From: Mercurialis annua
Taxonomy: Eukaryota; Streptophyta; Magnoliopsida; Malpighiales; Euphorbiaceae
DNA: 64,000 nucleotides
Reading direction: 5' to 3'
Assembly (NCBI RefSeq): GCF_937616625.2
Contig: NC_065573.1
Coordinates: 12,539,001 to 12,603,000 of the forward strand
The notes beneath the pieces are model-generated. The model saw only the letters and a program-made list of their open reading frames with translations, was not told where the DNA came from and did no database searches. Position numbers and translations under genes: made by a program. This document shows, piece by piece, positions 33,276-43,612 of the stretch. Numbering within the stretch: position 1 is the stretch's first letter; each line of letters starts with the position of its first letter.

Positions 33276-34939
33276 TAAACTCACAGTAATACTAAGTCAC
33301 TACTTAGCAACGTCATATGTGTGACAGACACGCCTGAGTCCTGGTATGATTGTTGGACAGCTAGTCGGATCAAACATACAAAACACACAAGACAAACATC
33401 AATACTTATTTCTGGTATAAACATCTAGGTCCGGGAACCTAGTTCCAGACAAAGCATGAAATCACATAACATATAGCACTTATGATCTCGTTCTTTTAAA
33501 AATCATTTAAACCATTTTCACCTCGAGATAACGTTTAGACTTCGCTCTAGAAGTCTCCTTAGGAATAGCATATCTAATTAAAATCATTTAATAGTATGGA
33601 CTTAATTGCCAAAACAATTCACAGTTTTATACTACTTATTTAGCAAAGCCGATTGCAAAATGTTTTAAACCAATTAAACGTTGACTTTAACTCTTTTAAA
33701 GTCTTTTTCAAACGTTTAGCTTTACTTTTAAAATCCCATTTTAAAAGTCTCAAGGATTAGGTTTAAAAAAATTTACTTAAAATATTTTAGGTTCGATCGG
33801 ACAACAACTCAGGTTATTAGGCAAAAATCCCTCGGAATCGCCCCCAGGAAGACCACCGTCAAACCTTGGAAATCCCCCAACGTGCCCTTTCGCAATAGCC
33901 AATGTGCGTCTCCACAAAACCAGCTGTGCGGGAGCAGAGTTGGCTGGCTGTGCGCTCGCATAGAATGCCCTGTGTGGGCGCACAACACCTACTGCGCGTT
34001 CGCACAGCTTGCTGTGCGTTTGCACGGCAAGCGCAACCCTGGGAAAATCAATTCCCAGGCCGTTTCGACGTTCTATTTTTGTCCAAAACGTTAAAAACGT
34101 CCTATTTCAACGTTTTATACACGTACACACAATCAATTCACAATTCGGACGTTTAAATGATTAATCAATCGGTAATCGTTTATAAAAAAAATATCAAAAT
34201 ATATCAAAATAAACGTTTAATACGAATTTAATACCTCGATTGTTTGAGTAATCATCGAAGAATTGGAGTTAGAATCGAAAAACGGTCGGAAACGCTCAAA
34301 AACCCTAGCCCGCACATCTCTGGAGAGCAAGTTGATCTTCCTTTTCTTTCAAAATGAAAGAATGAGGTCTTGATGCTAATATTTGAAATGAAATGTTATA
34401 TATATACAAGGTTGGTTAAAGTGCCATTTAGTACTAGTTGAATCATGAACTTTAAACCAACTTCTTAATTTATCATTCGTAGCTCAAACGGAAATGACTT
34501 TCGAATTTCTTAAAAATTTACCCACAAATCTAATAAAATATATAACAATATTATTTTTATTCTCATCCGATTTATATTTTATTTTTAATAAATCATTTTC
34601 GATTTATCAGGTCCATTTTGACCGCGCTTGATAAAATTTTTACTTCTAAATTTTATAAAATTTTCACGATAACCTTTTTAAAATATTCTGCGAATATTGG
34701 CACTAAAAATATTCACAAGGGACATATGAATTATTCTGCATCCAATTCATAAATTTATTTTATTCCCATTAACTATATAATTATCCAAATTTAAATATCC
34801 AAAAAAATTAAATTTGAAATCCTATTGCCACAATATACTTTTAGGGACACTTGTAAATTAAATTTATCCTTAAATTTAATTTACGTACTCCCGTCTAATA
34901 GAATATTAGACACGTGGCAAAATTGATAAGTTGTAACCA
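33276..34939 (-). mobile_element. Family B LTR in reverse orientation, right part
   Basis: The minus strand continues the LTR begun at 21,835. A reverse-oriented palindrome array (about 33,949-34,026) and hairpin (34,038-34,059) are present, followed by a TATA-like motif in reverse near 34,400. The start of the LTR, the complement of 'ccacgtgtctaat', is at about 34,905-34,939. The 180 bases after it, about 34,940-35,117, contain a directly repeated 'accagatagtg' and belong clearly to neither LTR family. Confidence 0.65.
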
Positions 34940-35117
34940 GATAGTGACATGTCATAACGAACCAGATAGTGTGACACGTCAGCAATTTTTGCCGGATTTT
35001 TAAACGGTGTATGAATTTGAGAAAAATTAATTGTTGGTGTATGAAAATAACTATTTTTAAACGACGTGATTAAAATGAGAAAACGTGTAAAGTTGGTGAA
35101 TTTTCTTAACATGACCC

Positions 35118-35487
35118 ATTTAATTAATTAATTCCCGTACTAACACTTGGTGGCTAAGTAAAATATGTTTAAACGTCAGTTTTAGTGCTTGAAAGTGCTC
35201 AAAAAATCAACAGGGGCCCATAAAACTTGAAAATTCACTCATAAACTTATGATATATTGCAATTAGTCCAATTACTAGACTTAGAATATAATATTTGGAT
35301 TTTTATAGGCTATTTAAGGCTAATTACATTTTAATCTTTCAAATTCACAGCTATGCATCGATTGCGTGTGTTTAGATTCCAACAAGCAAATCGATAGCTC
35401 GTCACCCGGACGAATTTTTCAGGAAATCATCATTTGACGCTTCAGTTGCTTATCACTTTTTACTTGTCCGTAAAATAGGTGTCTACA
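35118..35487 (-). mobile_element. Family A LTR in reverse orientation, right part
   Basis: The minus strand reads TGTAGACACCTATTTTACGG from 35,487, the family A LTR start, followed by the conserved 'gtaaaaagtgataag' and 'ctgaagcgtc' blocks. It continues the LTR begun at 19,918. Between the two halves lie about 13 kb of nested family B sequence. Bases 35,488-36,024 are AT-rich and I recognise nothing there. Confidence 0.7.
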
Positions 35488-36024
35488 ATGGGTTCTACCC
35501 AATTATAAAAAATATTATTAATTAAACAATTTAATACACTCTTCGTAAACTGAACAAGAAAAAATAATTAAAAAAAATCTTTTTAAAATCTCAAATTGTC
35601 GCATATGTTTAATAAAAATTGCAAATTTAAAAATTTAAAAATAAACATCGTGCATCGGTAGTATTTACTGAAAATTGAAGATCATTCATTTATTCGGTAT
35701 AAATTAAAATTTTAAGCAATTGAAGTGGAAAATTATTGAGATAACTTTCAAAATATTTTATTTTTAAAAAATAATTACAGTGGTGCCGATATTTTTATAA
35801 ATAATTATGTCTCATTTTTTTTTCAAATTGCCCTGTTAATTTAAAAAATAAAATTTCTGTTTTTTTATTTTTGTTCTTAGTTATTTATAGTGTATTTATG
35901 TTGTATTTATAGTGTACTTATGGTGTATTTAAAGAATAAACGCTGGTTAAAAGAGTATTTTTGTAAATATTTTATGAAACTGGATACCGAATGTAATTAG
36001 CAATTTATGACCCAAATTTTATAA

Positions 36025-36327
36025 GGCTTAACCTATTTAAAGGTTCCTGTACTTTACACTTTTTTTTCGTAGGTCCTTATACTTTATTTTTGTATTATTT
36101 GGTCTCTGTATTTGCATATTTTTTATTGTCAGGTCCTTTTTGAGTTTTTTTCTAGTCCCTCTACTTATAATTTGTTTTTCCTCCAGTCACACAAAAGGAC
36201 TGGAAAAAACTCAAAAAAAAGGACCTGAAAAAAAATAGATAAATAGAGTGATCAGATAATAAAAAAATGAAATATAAGGACCTACAAAAAAAATATAAAG
36301 TACAGGGACCTCTAGATTGGTTTGGCC
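36025..36327. mobile_element. Foldback MITE with 8-base target duplication
   Basis: The left half (36,025-36,150) and right half (36,195-36,327) are near-complete inverted repeats sharing blocks such as 'gtaggtccttata', 'gtcaggtcct' / 'aggacctga' and 'gagttttttc'. The ends are GGCTTAACC and, in reverse, GGCCAAACC. The flanks ttttataa at 36,017-36,024 and 36,329-36,336 look like an 8-base target duplication, the size usual for Mutator- or hAT-type elements. It has no ORF and lies about 650 bases upstream of the X8 gene. Confidence 0.75.
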
Positions 36328-36940
36328 TTTTTATAATTACTTTCTGAAAATAAAATATTTTGAAAATAATCTTAAAATTATTTACGGTACGCATGTTTTT
36401 TTATATATACTCAATTAATTTATTAAATCATTTTTATTATATAAATATATATATATACGGTACATGATTATACATTTTTATTTAACATTTTATTTTTATT
36501 TTCTATTAAATTTATAAATAGTGGAATAAGTTTTTAGTAACACACTTTGGAAATATGTCTTTAATAAAGCCCGCCATATAAAATTTCTGGATCTGCCACC
36601 AAAAATAACGAGATTTTTACACATGATTAATTTATGGATTATTTAACTTTGTGAAATATGAGTCATAAAATGCAGTTATTTTATTATTTAATTATGTTAT
36701 GTATAAATTAAATGATGAGATTTACATGCATGCATGAACTAGTAGGGAAATATGAGGAGGATAAAAATACAAAAAAAAGGAACATGTGTGAGACATAGAA
36801 AGAGTGGAAAGAAAGCAAAACAAAAAAACGAAGAGTTGAGTGAAGGAAAGCATATATACCAAAAAGACATTTCTTGATGCACACATTTGTTAGCAAAGTG
36901 AGTGAGTAGCAAAGTGATCACTTCTCCCTTAACTTGTGCA

Positions 36941-36950
36941 TATATATATA
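36941..36950 (+). promoter_or_regulatory. Putative TATA box of the X8-domain gene
   Basis: A TATATATATA run lies about 45-55 bases before the preferred start codon. With a usual 30-base offset, transcription would start near 36,975, leaving a 5' leader of only about 20 bases before the ATG at 36,996. Confidence 0.5.
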
Positions 36951-36995
36951 CATTATATACGTGTTTGCAGTGTTTAAGATATGTGTCCTTTGAAT

Positions 36996-37989
36996 ATGGA
37001 GAGAGCCATTTTTGTACTACTACTACTGCCACTGCTATTCTCTCTTACTCATTCTGGTATGCTTCTTCTATTCAATTGTTGTTTTTTTATTGTTAAGTTA
37101 AACTGTTTTTAAAACATTAAAATGAATGTTGAACTTTGTGAGCAGAAGCAAGAAAATCAAGGGATATGATAAAGAAATTAAAGCACTTTGATTTGGCTTC
37201 ATTACTTCTTCAGAAACAAACTACCACATACCCTTATGTTAGTTCCCCTTTTACTTTACCACCCTATGATTCATTGTCTCCAATTCCATTGCCCCAAAAC
37301 ACCCCTCCATTTTGCATTTATCCCCCACAATTACCCTCACCAAGCTCACCTACTAGCCCCCCTCCCGCCCCACCACAATCTCTACCTAGTCCAATCATCT
37401 ACTCTCCAAGCCCACCATGGCCCAGTTTTAGTCCACCTTCTTTTGAGCCCAGCCCACCAAGCGGATTTGTTCCGAGCCCAATTGGGATCGTTCCCTCTCC
37501 AACCGGATTTGTTCCGAGCCCAATTGGGATTGTTCCCTCTCCGACCGGATTTGTTCCCACACCAACAATTTTTCTACCGCCGATAGTGTATCCCCCGCCA
37601 ACGGCACCGCCACCACCAAGAAAAGCCTCAGCTCAAGCTCTTTGGTGTGTTGCGAAGCCATCGGTGCCGGACCCAATAATTCTGGAAGCCATGAACTACG
37701 CATGCGGGTCGGGTGCCGATTGTGAGTCAATTCAGGCGAGCGGATCATGCTTCGCGCCCAATACATTATTTGCTCATGCGTCCTACGCTTTTAATAGTTA
37801 CTGGCAAAGGACTAAAGTGGCCGGTGGAACTTGTTCCTTTGGAGGAACTGCCATGCTTGTTACGGTCGATCCAAGTCAGTTTCTTCACTCATAAATTTAT
37901 TATTTAATTAATTCCTTATTCAATAATTGATAACCCTTGGCTAATCTCTCTTCACAGGTTATGATGGTTGCCATTTTGTTTACAATTAA
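36996..37989 (+). CDS. Secreted proline-rich X8-domain (callose-binding type) protein
   Basis: Exons: 36,996-37,056, 37,146-37,874, 37,958-37,989. Both introns (89 and 83 bases) are GT-AG and phases match, giving 273 residues. An in-frame ATG at 36,981 would add five residues; I prefer 36,996 because it gives a compact signal peptide, MERAIFVLLLLPLLFSLTHS. Residues 50-180 are proline-rich with a 16-residue unit repeated twice (GFVPSPIGIVPSPT). From about residue 185 (ALWCVA) to the end is an X8/CBM43 domain with six cysteines at 188, 207, 213, 222, 250 and 268. X8 domains bind beta-1,3-glucan (callose), and free-standing X8 proteins act at the cell wall, some at plasmodesmata. No glucanase domain precedes it. 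The protein ends directly after the domain (DGCHFVYN), so no GPI-anchor signal is seen. It is likely an extracellular wall protein with an extensin-like linker. Confidence 0.9.
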
Positions 37990-39872
37990 TGGGATGGACG
38001 CTAATTTGTTCAACATAAACCACAATAGCTAGTTTAGAAATTAATAATTGATGGAAGATTGGACTGGTATTTAGATTTTTCTATTCAAAGATATTAAATT
38101 TTTGTAATTAATTTACTATATGGATTAGGTGTCTTCATTATGAAATTATTATCATTTCTCTCGGTTCCTATTGTTTTATATACCGCAGCCGCTCTCGAGC
38201 TCTTTTGTTTTTTAAAAAATATGACACTTAGTGAAATTTTATTTATGAGAGAAGCAACTCCAACAATTCTCTTTATTTTAAAGAGCATTTTTAAAAATAT
38301 AGAGAACATCTTCAATAATAAAAAATAATAATAAATTTTATTTGTATCTAATAGAGTCCTCATATTTATTTGTTATCTTATTATACTTTTTCTTTTTTCT
38401 AATTTTGTTATTTTATATTGCCTCCTTTTTTCTAGTTTACGTCGTTAATTTTTTTTCAAATCCATTTACTTTTTTCTTAACTGAGCACTAACAACTTATT
38501 TGTCAAAAAAGAACAACAAAGAATCAAATACCCAAGTAATATTTCATAATCAAGAACAAAAAGAACACAGAAACAAACATATATTTGACATTTCTACACA
38601 TTACTCACCAAAAACCAGTAAAAGCAGTTCACTGTTTTACAAATCTTCCTTGCTGCCTACTATATGTTTAACACTCTTTTTGATAAGTAAGATCAATGAT
38701 TTTTTTTAATAAGTTGTTGCTTGCTGCCTTGTAATTAAGGCTAAGATAAGATAAATTGACGTTAAATTTGAAATGGTCCCTCATATTTCTTTTTGTTTCA
38801 CTGTTTTTTAACTTTTTTATCCTGTGGTTTCTTGTCTGATTTCGAACTGTAATTTCTATCTTGTACTGTTCATCTTACTTTCAAACAATCATAACTGAAG
38901 ATAAATAAAAATATCATCTTTGAGTGTTGGGTTAAAAAAGTAGAAATTAAATTGGAATGAATTGATAACATTAATGAGGAATCTGCAACCATTGACTGAA
39001 TAGAATAATCAGATACAAAGAAATAGAGGTTAATAATAGAAGAGAAAGCCTTAAACACTAAAATAACATAAGTGGCCTTTATATAAGGAAACTAAACAAT
39101 AAAGGTAAAGACTATACTATCCTGCAATAGCATCTTAATTTCGCTAACATGAATATCTATAGTTCCATCTTGGACACCTTGCGAATTGATTTTAATAAAT
39201 GAAAATGAGATGAACAACATAAAAGAAATTGACGAATATGAACTTTGCTTTTTTTGACAATCACGTGTAGAAATAATCCAAGAAGAAAAATTTTAATTCT
39301 AAAATTAAAGAGAAAATGAAGGAAAGTGGTGAGTGATAATAGCACGTTGTTGTTCTTTAAAGATAAAGAGCTCGTTTGGGTCTCTAGATGTGGAGAGCCA
39401 AACAAACTCTCTATTTTTATTTTTTAAAACTATTGAAGCAATAATTTGTAATTTCACTCTTTATAATAAAGAGTTTGAACTTATAAAGAGACCATTGTGG
39501 ATGCTCTTATACTATTTTTAGATACTTGCATTATCATAAATGGGACTTTTTTTCCTTGTCATATATTAGAGGAAATTGCACTTTGTGACTCATACTTTAT
39601 AAAGTTATATGTTAGTGACTTAAAAATTAATTATATATATAGTAATCTCTCATAATCTTTTTAAAATTATCATTTATACGTCAACATATTTTTAGTTCTA
39701 TTTTACCCGTCTATGCCTACACACATTGATTATACATGTTGTTACTTGACTTCTCTTGTACCTTACTCGGGTTCCAGTAATTACAGAGATATAACAATCA
39801 ACTACCACTACCACCATCATTGCCACAAAAATCACCTTAACCAACAAACTATCTTCCTTCTTCTTCACTACC
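37990..39872. other. Intergenic region 3' of the X8 gene
   Basis: AT-rich and without a gene that I can support. Bases 38,130-38,330 and 39,340-39,510 share motifs such as 'ctctttat' with 'aaagag' and '(a)gagaa', resembling the ends of a small hAT- or Mutator-type element, but I could not pair the ends exactly. Short ORFs (62-92 codons) look like chance. Confidence 0.4.
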
Positions 39873-40371
39873 TGAAATACCCCATAATTCTGTGACATCA
39901 ATTGTTGACGTATGATGTGTGAGTTGTCAGCATCTTTCATGACACATGTGATATATAAAGAGTTAAGTGAAATCAAAGTTATATGGATTACGGATTTAAT
40001 AATTTGATAGGAATGGGAAGGTTAGATGTTAAGCAAAGCAATGAAACGAAATGTGAGAACATGTCACTCAACGAATTGATCACGGATAGAATAGAATTCC
40101 GTAAATTCTTAAGATGAGATGAATATGTACGAGTCATATATGGAGTGACATAGTGAGTATTCAAATTGGAGTTAATTCGAAATCGTTTCGATGCGTTTCG
40201 AAGAAGTTTTAGTACAGTGCGCAGGTACTGCCTGCACACTGACACTGTTTAGTAAAACAATGATCTCTCCCAATTGAACCGTTGGATCGAGATGAAATTT
40301 GACAAAGGCGTTTCTAAGAGATACATCTATAAATTGAACGTTGGAAATTTGAATCTGATAAGTTTTGCGTA

Positions 40372-40439
40372 GTGTGCGAACGCACACCCTGAAATTTAAG
40401 GAGTGTGCGAACGCACACTCAATGTGTGTGAATGCACAC
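40372..40439 (+). repeat. Palindrome triplet upstream of the LTR TATA motif
   Basis: Three 16-base units, two identical (GTGTGCGAACGCACAC at 40,372 and 40,403) and one degenerate (GTGTGTGAATGCACAC at 40,424), lie 22-90 bases before 'ctataaatacg'. Spacing is 31 and 21. No counterpart upstream of the TATA motif was seen in the 23,110 element. Confidence 0.85.
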
Positions 40440-41053
40440 ATTCTAGGTCGGCAGCAGGGACTATAAATACGACCCTGAACGTTCCAGAAGAGAGGAAAAT
40501 CATTTTCTTTCGTTCTAAAAGCTCTAAAAAGACCCTAGAATTCGTCCTCAAACCCTAGAAACACCATTCTTACATCAAATTATGATCATTTTTGGGATTT
40601 TTCTTTCTTAGAATTGGCCGAAAAAGAAGCAACGCTATGGATACCATGACCGATCACCATCGATAAAAAAGAATCTTTCTAATGAACTTCGAGTCAGTGG
40701 GGCCTCGAATCAAGTTTTGAATTAAGGAAAACAAGTGTGGAGCATGGTAATTCAAGTGCAGACAGCGGATAAGTTGAATTATATCGATGGTTCTTCAGCG
40801 AGACTGAAATTCTTGATGATTTTCTAATCAGTTGAGGTAATTACTTTAATTTGGAATTCGATTTTTGATAATTATAGGTTATTATTCAATAATTGAAGTT
40901 AGGGTTTTGTGCGGCTTCATCGATTTAACATTTTAGAATTTAGATTAAGTGTTTTGAATACGTTTTTGGATGGATATGTATGTTAAGGTTGTCCTCGAAG
41001 CAGAAATTGAAGCGGGAGTAGGTCGATTTGGCCCGGGATTGGAAATCCTGTGG

Positions 41054-41109
41054 CTGTGCGATCGCACAGTCAGCTGTGCGATCGCACAGTCAGCTGTGCG
41101 AACGCATAG
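41054..41109 (+). repeat. Palindrome triplet downstream of the LTR TATA motif
   Basis: Units CTGTGCGATCGCACAG (41,054 and 41,074, perfect palindromes) and CTGTGCGAACGCATAG (41,094) have an exact 20-base period. They follow a weak hairpin (41,032-41,053, arms CCCGGGATT and AATCCTGTGG) as in the other family B LTRs. A fourth degenerate inverted repeat, GTCGTGCACTTACACGAC, follows at 41,112-41,129. Confidence 0.85.
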
Positions 41110-42184
41110 TTAGTCGTGCACTTACACGACGACTTGTTCGATGCTTTTTTCAATATTTTTGACCTGTAATCGCATTATACATCCGAGGTGGATTCGAATG
41201 AATCTAAAGGGTAATTGAAAATGCTTTGGACTAAGAATAACTAGGGTTTAAAGCCCGAAGTTGTATAAAACCCTAAAGGTAGAGCAAAGCAAGAAAACAT
41301 GATATCGGTTTTAGTCCTAGACCTAGGATTTCATAGTAAGTTTGCATTTATGAATTAAACCCATTCTGATACTATGATGTAACAGTGGATTCGACGAACT
41401 ACGAGATTGACGAGTTCAAGTATTCGGAGGGAATCAATCAACGTATTTACATATATAGCTGCGGTGCATAGCGTTTACTGTGAGTACACTTTATTATCGT
41501 AGATATTCATAAAGCCAAGTATTTTCATATACTAAAGGCTATATGAATAATATATTTTATATTTGGATCATATGTTGTTTGGTATGTTTGAAAAGTATTA
41601 TGCTATTTATGTTTTGAAATGTTTGTTTACAAAAAATATGTCATTTTAAGAATACCATAATTATATGATAGATAATTCAAGTATTAAAAGTACGGGGAAA
41701 GGGCAAAGTAAATATAATAAACGAATATCGAACAATATACAGATATAGAAGTATAATACATTCCTATATGTACTAATAATCAAATATCGATAAAGATAAA
41801 CCAAGCATAATACGTAATATCCAATATTGAACAATAAACAAGTAAGGAAACATAGTACGTTCCTATACGTACTATTAATTATAATGAATATCCATGCATG
41901 CATGATGTATGCTTGTAGATTGTATTGTTCATGTCATGGTCCAAACATGGATCAATATAACTAGAAATAAAGTACCGGAACGGTCAACAACAGTAGCGAA
42001 AAAGTTGTGCTATTATATACTCAATAATAAGTTCTGAGACACGAGGTAACTCGGTAGAATTATCCCGGAACCTATATCTCACTCGCATTCAATAAAGGTC
42101 CTGGGGACTCATATGAAAATAAAAGTCAAACATAAAGTACTGAGAACCAATTATGTAAACAATAATCATGACAGGAGAAATAAA

Positions 42185-42295
42185 ATACATCGGTTGGCTT
42201 TGCTATCGATGTCAGGTGATCAAGATACATCGGTTGGCTTTGCTATTGATGTCAGGTGATTGTAATACATCGGTTGGCGTTGCTATCGATGTCAG
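42185..42295 (+). repeat. Three tandem copies of a 40-base unit
   Basis: Copies of 'atacatcggttggctttgct' plus 'atcgatgtcaggtgat' start at 42,185, 42,225 and 42,265, exactly 40 bases apart with few changes. They lie in the 3' third of the solo LTR. Confidence 0.9.
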
Positions 42296-43338
42296 ACAAA
42301 TAAATTTAAAGAAATGTAACTAGAAACGAAAAATATCGAACATAAATAAAGAACGAAATATTTATATGATAGTTTTGAAGGTATATGGTATGCGAGTTTA
42401 AATGAAGTAAGAGTTTTGGTATGATTTATATTGAGTATGAATTATCTTTATCTTAAGTATGACTTGAAAAGACTTTATTTTACATAAAGCGGATTTATAA
42501 TGTTTCCCCCCTTTATGTAATATTTACTTGTAATATTTTGTACTCACTCAGTTTTATACTGACCCCGTTGTTCCTCCAAATTTTCAGGTTTAGTAAGTTA
42601 TGGTCTGAAGAAGTAAGCTTCCGAAGTTTTCATTCCTCGCGAGTCACTTCATGCGAGATTTGAAATAAAGATCCTTGTTTTAGAAGTCCGCAGTAGACTA
42701 GAGTTTCTTTGACCATGTAATTATATTTAAGTGTTTTAACTCTAATGCTTTTATAAATGGAATCACATGTATTACAAAATTGTTTTATGAATAAAAGTAT
42801 GTTTTGAAAAGCGAAAAAAAAAAATTACAGTATTTTTAGGCTTGCTACGGGTTTCGGAGCTAGCACTCTCATTCCCTAGCACCGGTCTCGGCCCATGAAA
42901 TTGGATCGTGACACTACCGCTGCCATTGGAGTCTGATCAATTGACGGCTCTGCTAACAGTGCTTAAAAATTATCATCATTAGGATTTGAATTAGACCTAA
43001 TTGTTTCAAAGTGGTTGAAAGTGTCATGATTCTGCTGCTAATGATGGTGTTAGATAGATTGAACACAGCGCCAGATTTATTTGAAGAGTCTGATGGCTTA
43101 CTGATCAATTAAGTTTCACTTTCTCCCAAGAAAAACACAAACATTAGCAACAAACTCAACCTTATTTTCATCAATGGCTCTTCCTCTCCTGAAATCCCTG
43201 GCACTTAGGTCCTCTTTTAGGGTCGGACTACAGTCCATCATTGGACCGGTCCAGCGCAAGAAGAGCAGAGTATTGTGGCGGCTGAATAAGACAAAACAAA
43301 CTAGTTATCTGTAGAACTGGTTAAAAGACAAAATAATT

Positions 43339-43612
43339 ATACATGTGATATTTTTCAAACCTCTTCTCATCAAATAGAGAGTGAATACAATTTCTCCTAG
43401 CAAATTATGTACACTTGATATTATGACATATTTCAAACCCAGTCTCATCAATTTAGAAGGTGGATACACTCTCCGAGAGATAAACAGTAGATCTCGTTAA
43501 AAAATATCATATAAAAACAATTTTTTTACATGTGATATTTTTCCAAACCACTCTCATCAATATAGAGAGTGGATATACTCTCCTCAAGATATATAGTAGA
43601 TAACAATAAATA
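43339..43612 (+). repeat. Imperfect tandem repeat, three copies
   Basis: Each copy contains 'acatgtgatatttttcaaac' or a variant, then 'tctcatcaa.atagagagtg' and 'atacactctcc'. Copies start near 43,339, 43,410 and 43,527, so the unit length is uneven (about 70-115 bases). No coding frame is maintained. Confidence 0.65.

Larger units (their letters stand above)
39873..42913 (+). mobile_element. Family B solo LTR with perfect 5-base target duplication
   Basis: It begins 'tgaaataccccataattctg' and ends 'ggatcgtgaca' after the family B closing block (cttgctacgggtttcgg at 42,840). The flanks ctacc at 39,868-39,872 and 42,914-42,918 are identical. There is no primer site or polypurine tract, so it is a solo LTR, 3,041 bases. 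A TATA-like 'ctataaatacg' is at 40,461. It is a subfamily diverged from the 23,110 element: the start and palindromes differ, but hairpin and array occupy the same place. Confidence 0.9.

Noticed and set aside
37188..37586. 132-codon ORF overlapping the X8 gene in another frame
   Set aside because: Shadow of the proline-rich coding sequence; no signal peptide or domain.
43173..43315. Short frame starting ATGGCTCTTCCTCTC
   Set aside because: Only about 46 codons, no recognisable domain, no splice partner found.
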